Assembly (NCBI GenBank): GCA_013331925.1
Contig: DUFJ01000066.1
Coordinates: forward strand, 140 to 7,057
DNA length: 6,918 nucleotides
DNA from: Candidatus Iainarchaeum sp.
Lineage (GTDB): Archaea > Iainarchaeota > Iainarchaeia > Iainarchaeales > UBA10191
Direction: 5' to 3'
Under the pieces are notes generated by a model. It saw only the letters and a list, made by a program, of their open reading frames with translations. It did not search any database and was not told the DNA's origin. The translations under genes and the position numbers were made by a program. Shown in pieces: positions 5,486 to 6,918 of this stretch; the first letter of the stretch is position 1, and each line of letters begins with the position of its first letter.

Positions 5486-6796
5486 ATGAAGCTTTTAATC
5501 ATTGGCGCTGGAAACTTTGGCAGTTTTTACTCGCAATTCTTCAAAGGCAACGGCTTCCAAGTTTCAATAACAGACATCGACAGCAAAAAAGCAAAAGAAC
5601 TGGCTGAAAAAAACGGTCTTGAATTTCTCGAGCCTAAAAAACTGAAAAAGATTGAGCATGATGCTGTAATACTTGCAGTGCCTGAAAAAGCCGCGATAAG
5701 CCTTGCAGGAAAAATCGCGAAAGAGCTGAAGAAGGGCGCATTGCTTGCTGACTTTTGCTCCATAAAGTCAAGAATCTGCCCGGAACTGGAGAAAATAAAA
5801 AGGAAAGACATTGAAATCGCTTCAATGCACCCAATGCACGGCCCTAGAGTGAAAAGCATCGCGGGCTTTCCGATAATTTTCATCAAGATAAGGAATTGCG
5901 GGGAAAATTTTGAAAAAATAAAGAACGCCTTCCAGAACGCCAATGGGAGAATAGTCGAAAGCGACGCGCTAGAGCATGACAAGACTTTAGCAATAGTGCA
6001 GGGCTTGACGCACTTTACGCAAATACTCTCTGCAAAAACAATCTACGACTTGGGAGTTGATGTTGAAAGAAGCCTTGCATTTGCGTCTCCAGTCTATGAA
6101 CTCTACCTTGACACTATAGCAAGGGTTGTAACCCAAAACCCCAGAATGTACGCTGAAATACAGCTTGCAAACCCTTACAACGAGAAAGTAAGGCAAAAAC
6201 TGCTGAAGGCAGCCAAAGAACTTCTCCAAACATGCAAAAGAAACGATCTGGAAGGGCTTGAAAAGGAAATTTTCAAGACAAGCTTTCTTTTCGAGGACAA
6301 GGAATTCTTCCTAACCTGCAGCGACAAGGCAATAGAGGCAATAAAGTACACTGAAGCCTTGCTGAAAAGCCTTGAGGGAAAGTCAGTGCTTTTTGAAAAC
6401 ACTGAAAACAAAAGCAAGCATTACGGAAAGCTGAAGCACTACTCAAGCGACAAGATAGTGTTTTTGAAGGGAGAGCACGAGGTTGTTTTAAACCCGAAAA
6501 AATTCAGGCTCACGACAAGGGAAGAACAGATTGCCTGGAAGAACCAAAACCTGAAAAAATCCCACAGGGACTTCTCATTCATTGTTCCAAAAGCCTTGAA
6601 CCCTCAAACATTATGCGGGCTTTTTGCAAAAAAAACAAAACTTAACGTCCAGTGCATTGACGAGTTTGACAATAATTCCGGAAGCAATGAAAAAAGCATT
6701 ACAATAAGGGCCGAGTTTTTTGAAAACAAAGACCACAAGGAAATAGAAAAGAGCATTCTTGAAATAATCCACGGCCTAGGGTTCAAGACTAGATAA
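5486..6796 (+). CDS. tyrA: prephenate dehydrogenase with C-terminal ferredoxin-like domain
   Basis: This enzyme oxidatively decarboxylates prephenate to 4-hydroxyphenylpyruvate, the tyrosine branch after chorismate mutase, which is not fused here. The protein is 436 aa. Residues 1 to about 165 form a Rossmann domain with GAGNFG (7-12). Asp30 at the end of the second strand favours NAD over NADP. ASMHPMHGP (112-120) contains His115, the expected catalytic histidine. Residues about 166-295 form the all-helical dimerisation/prephenate domain (QGLTHF at 172-177). Residues about 300-436 are additional to a minimal TyrA. They contain a small strand-rich segment and then a predicted beta-alpha-beta-beta-alpha-beta unit (about 360-436) resembling FDX-ACB or ACT domains, probably regulatory. 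Length and layout match a group of archaeal TyrA proteins of about 440 aa, as I recall them. Arogenate as substrate cannot be excluded. Confidence 0.92.
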   Translation: MKLLIIGAGNFGSFYSQFFKGNGFQVSITDIDSKKAKELAEKNGLEFLEPKKLKKIEHDAVILAVPEKAAISLAGKIAKELKKGALLADFCSIKSRICPELEKIKRKDIEIASMHPMHGPRVKSIAGFPIIFIKIRNCGENFEKIKNAFQNANGRIVESDALEHDKTLAIVQGLTHFTQILSAKTIYDLGVDVERSLAFASPVYELYLDTIARVVTQNPRMYAEIQLANPYNEKVRQKLLKAAKELLQTCKRNDLEGLEKEIFKTSFLFEDKEFFLTCSDKAIEAIKYTEALLKSLEGKSVLFENTENKSKHYGKLKHYSSDKIVFLKGEHEVVLNPKKFRLTTREEQIAWKNQNLKKSHRDFSFIVPKALNPQTLCGLFAKKTKLNVQCIDEFDNNSGSNEKSITIRAEFFENKDHKEIEKSILEIIHGLGFKTR

Positions 6797-6825
6797 AGGA
6801 TTGTTCCAACAAACCCTGTTGTTTC

Positions 6826-6863
6826 GCATAATGGCTTTAGCCATTATGCCTGCGAAGCTTTTT
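6826..6863 (+). terminator. strong hairpin plus T-tract after tyrA
   Basis: A perfect 10-bp inverted repeat (GCATAATGGC and GCCATTATGC) encloses a TTTA loop at 6826-6849. TTC (6823-6825) and GAA (6854-6856) can extend the stem around a 4-nt bulge. A T5 run starts at 6859. It begins 30 bp after the tyrA stop, so it most likely ends or stabilises the aroA-aroC-tyrA mRNA. Archaea do not need such hairpins to terminate, which makes it noteworthy. Confidence 0.5.
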
Positions 6864-6872
6864 CCGTAAACG

Positions 6873-6896
6873 CTTTTGCGGAGCAAAAGGGTTTTT
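6873..6896 (+). terminator. second hairpin plus T-tract
   Basis: CTTTTGC (6873-6879) and GCAAAAG (6883-6889) pair perfectly around a GGA loop, and a T5 run follows at 6892-6896. It lies 23 bp after the first hairpin, forming a tandem arrangement of hairpin and T-tract. It could be a back-up terminator or part of a structured 3' UTR. Confidence 0.45.
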
Positions 6897-6918
6897 GAGC
6901 TGGCGCAAACCGACAGTT

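Larger units (their letters stand above)
6797..6918. other. non-coding tail after tyrA
   Basis: No convincing coding region is seen in these 122 bp. Besides the two hairpins, the first part holds TTGTT (6801-6805), AACAA (6808-6812) and TTGTT (6819-6823), in which the middle element could pair with the downstream copy, a weak 5-bp stem. The last 20 bases show no recognisable signal. Confidence 0.6.

Noticed and set aside
6797..6918. CRISPR repeat or riboswitch in the hairpin-rich tail
   Set aside because: No direct repeats with spacers are present, and I recognise no riboswitch class. Simple hairpins followed by T-tracts explain the structure better.

Overview
The window looks archaeal. TATA-box-like elements (runs such as TTTATAAT or TTTTTAAA) sit about 25-26 bp before start codons, the tRNA gene encodes no CCA end, Arg codons are mostly AGG/AGA, and the aromatic-pathway enzymes have archaeal-type lengths and motifs. 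Base composition is moderately AT-rich and even across the window. A euryarchaeal or DPANN-type archaeon is a reasonable guess, but the sequence alone does not fix the lineage. I see no mobile element, CRISPR array, phage gene or pseudogene.

Layout. The left edge (1-612) is read on the minus strand. It holds a tRNA-Val(CAC) gene, followed 31 bp downstream by the first 169 codons of an HMGL-like acyltransferase of the 2-isopropylmalate/citramalate/homocitrate synthase superfamily, which runs off the window. A 122-bp divergent intergenic region (613-734) carries promoters for both directions. Everything to the right is on the plus strand: trpE and trpG (anthranilate synthase), a 112/130-bp spacer with T-tracts and a new TATA box, then aroA (EPSP synthase), aroC (chorismate synthase) and tyrA (prephenate dehydrogenase with a C-terminal extension). 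The window closes with a 122-bp non-coding tail containing two strong hairpins, each followed by a T-tract.

How the genes work together. AroA and AroC carry out the last two steps to chorismate. TrpE/TrpG draw chorismate toward tryptophan. TyrA takes prephenate, made from chorismate by a chorismate mutase not encoded here, toward tyrosine. This is a compact common-trunk plus branch-point cluster, probably made as two transcripts: trpEG and aroA-aroC-tyrA. Two control points are suggested by protein sequence: the LESAD tryptophan-binding motif at the TrpE N-terminus, and a ferredoxin-like C-terminal domain on TyrA.

Most of the window is ordinary core metabolism. The points that merit a second look are the TyrA C-terminal domain, which resembles the FDX-ACB domain of phenylalanyl-tRNA synthetase; the tandem hairpins after tyrA; the unusual EPSP synthase GNSGLTIRF loop; and the apparent split between leaderless first genes and Shine-Dalgarno-led internal genes.
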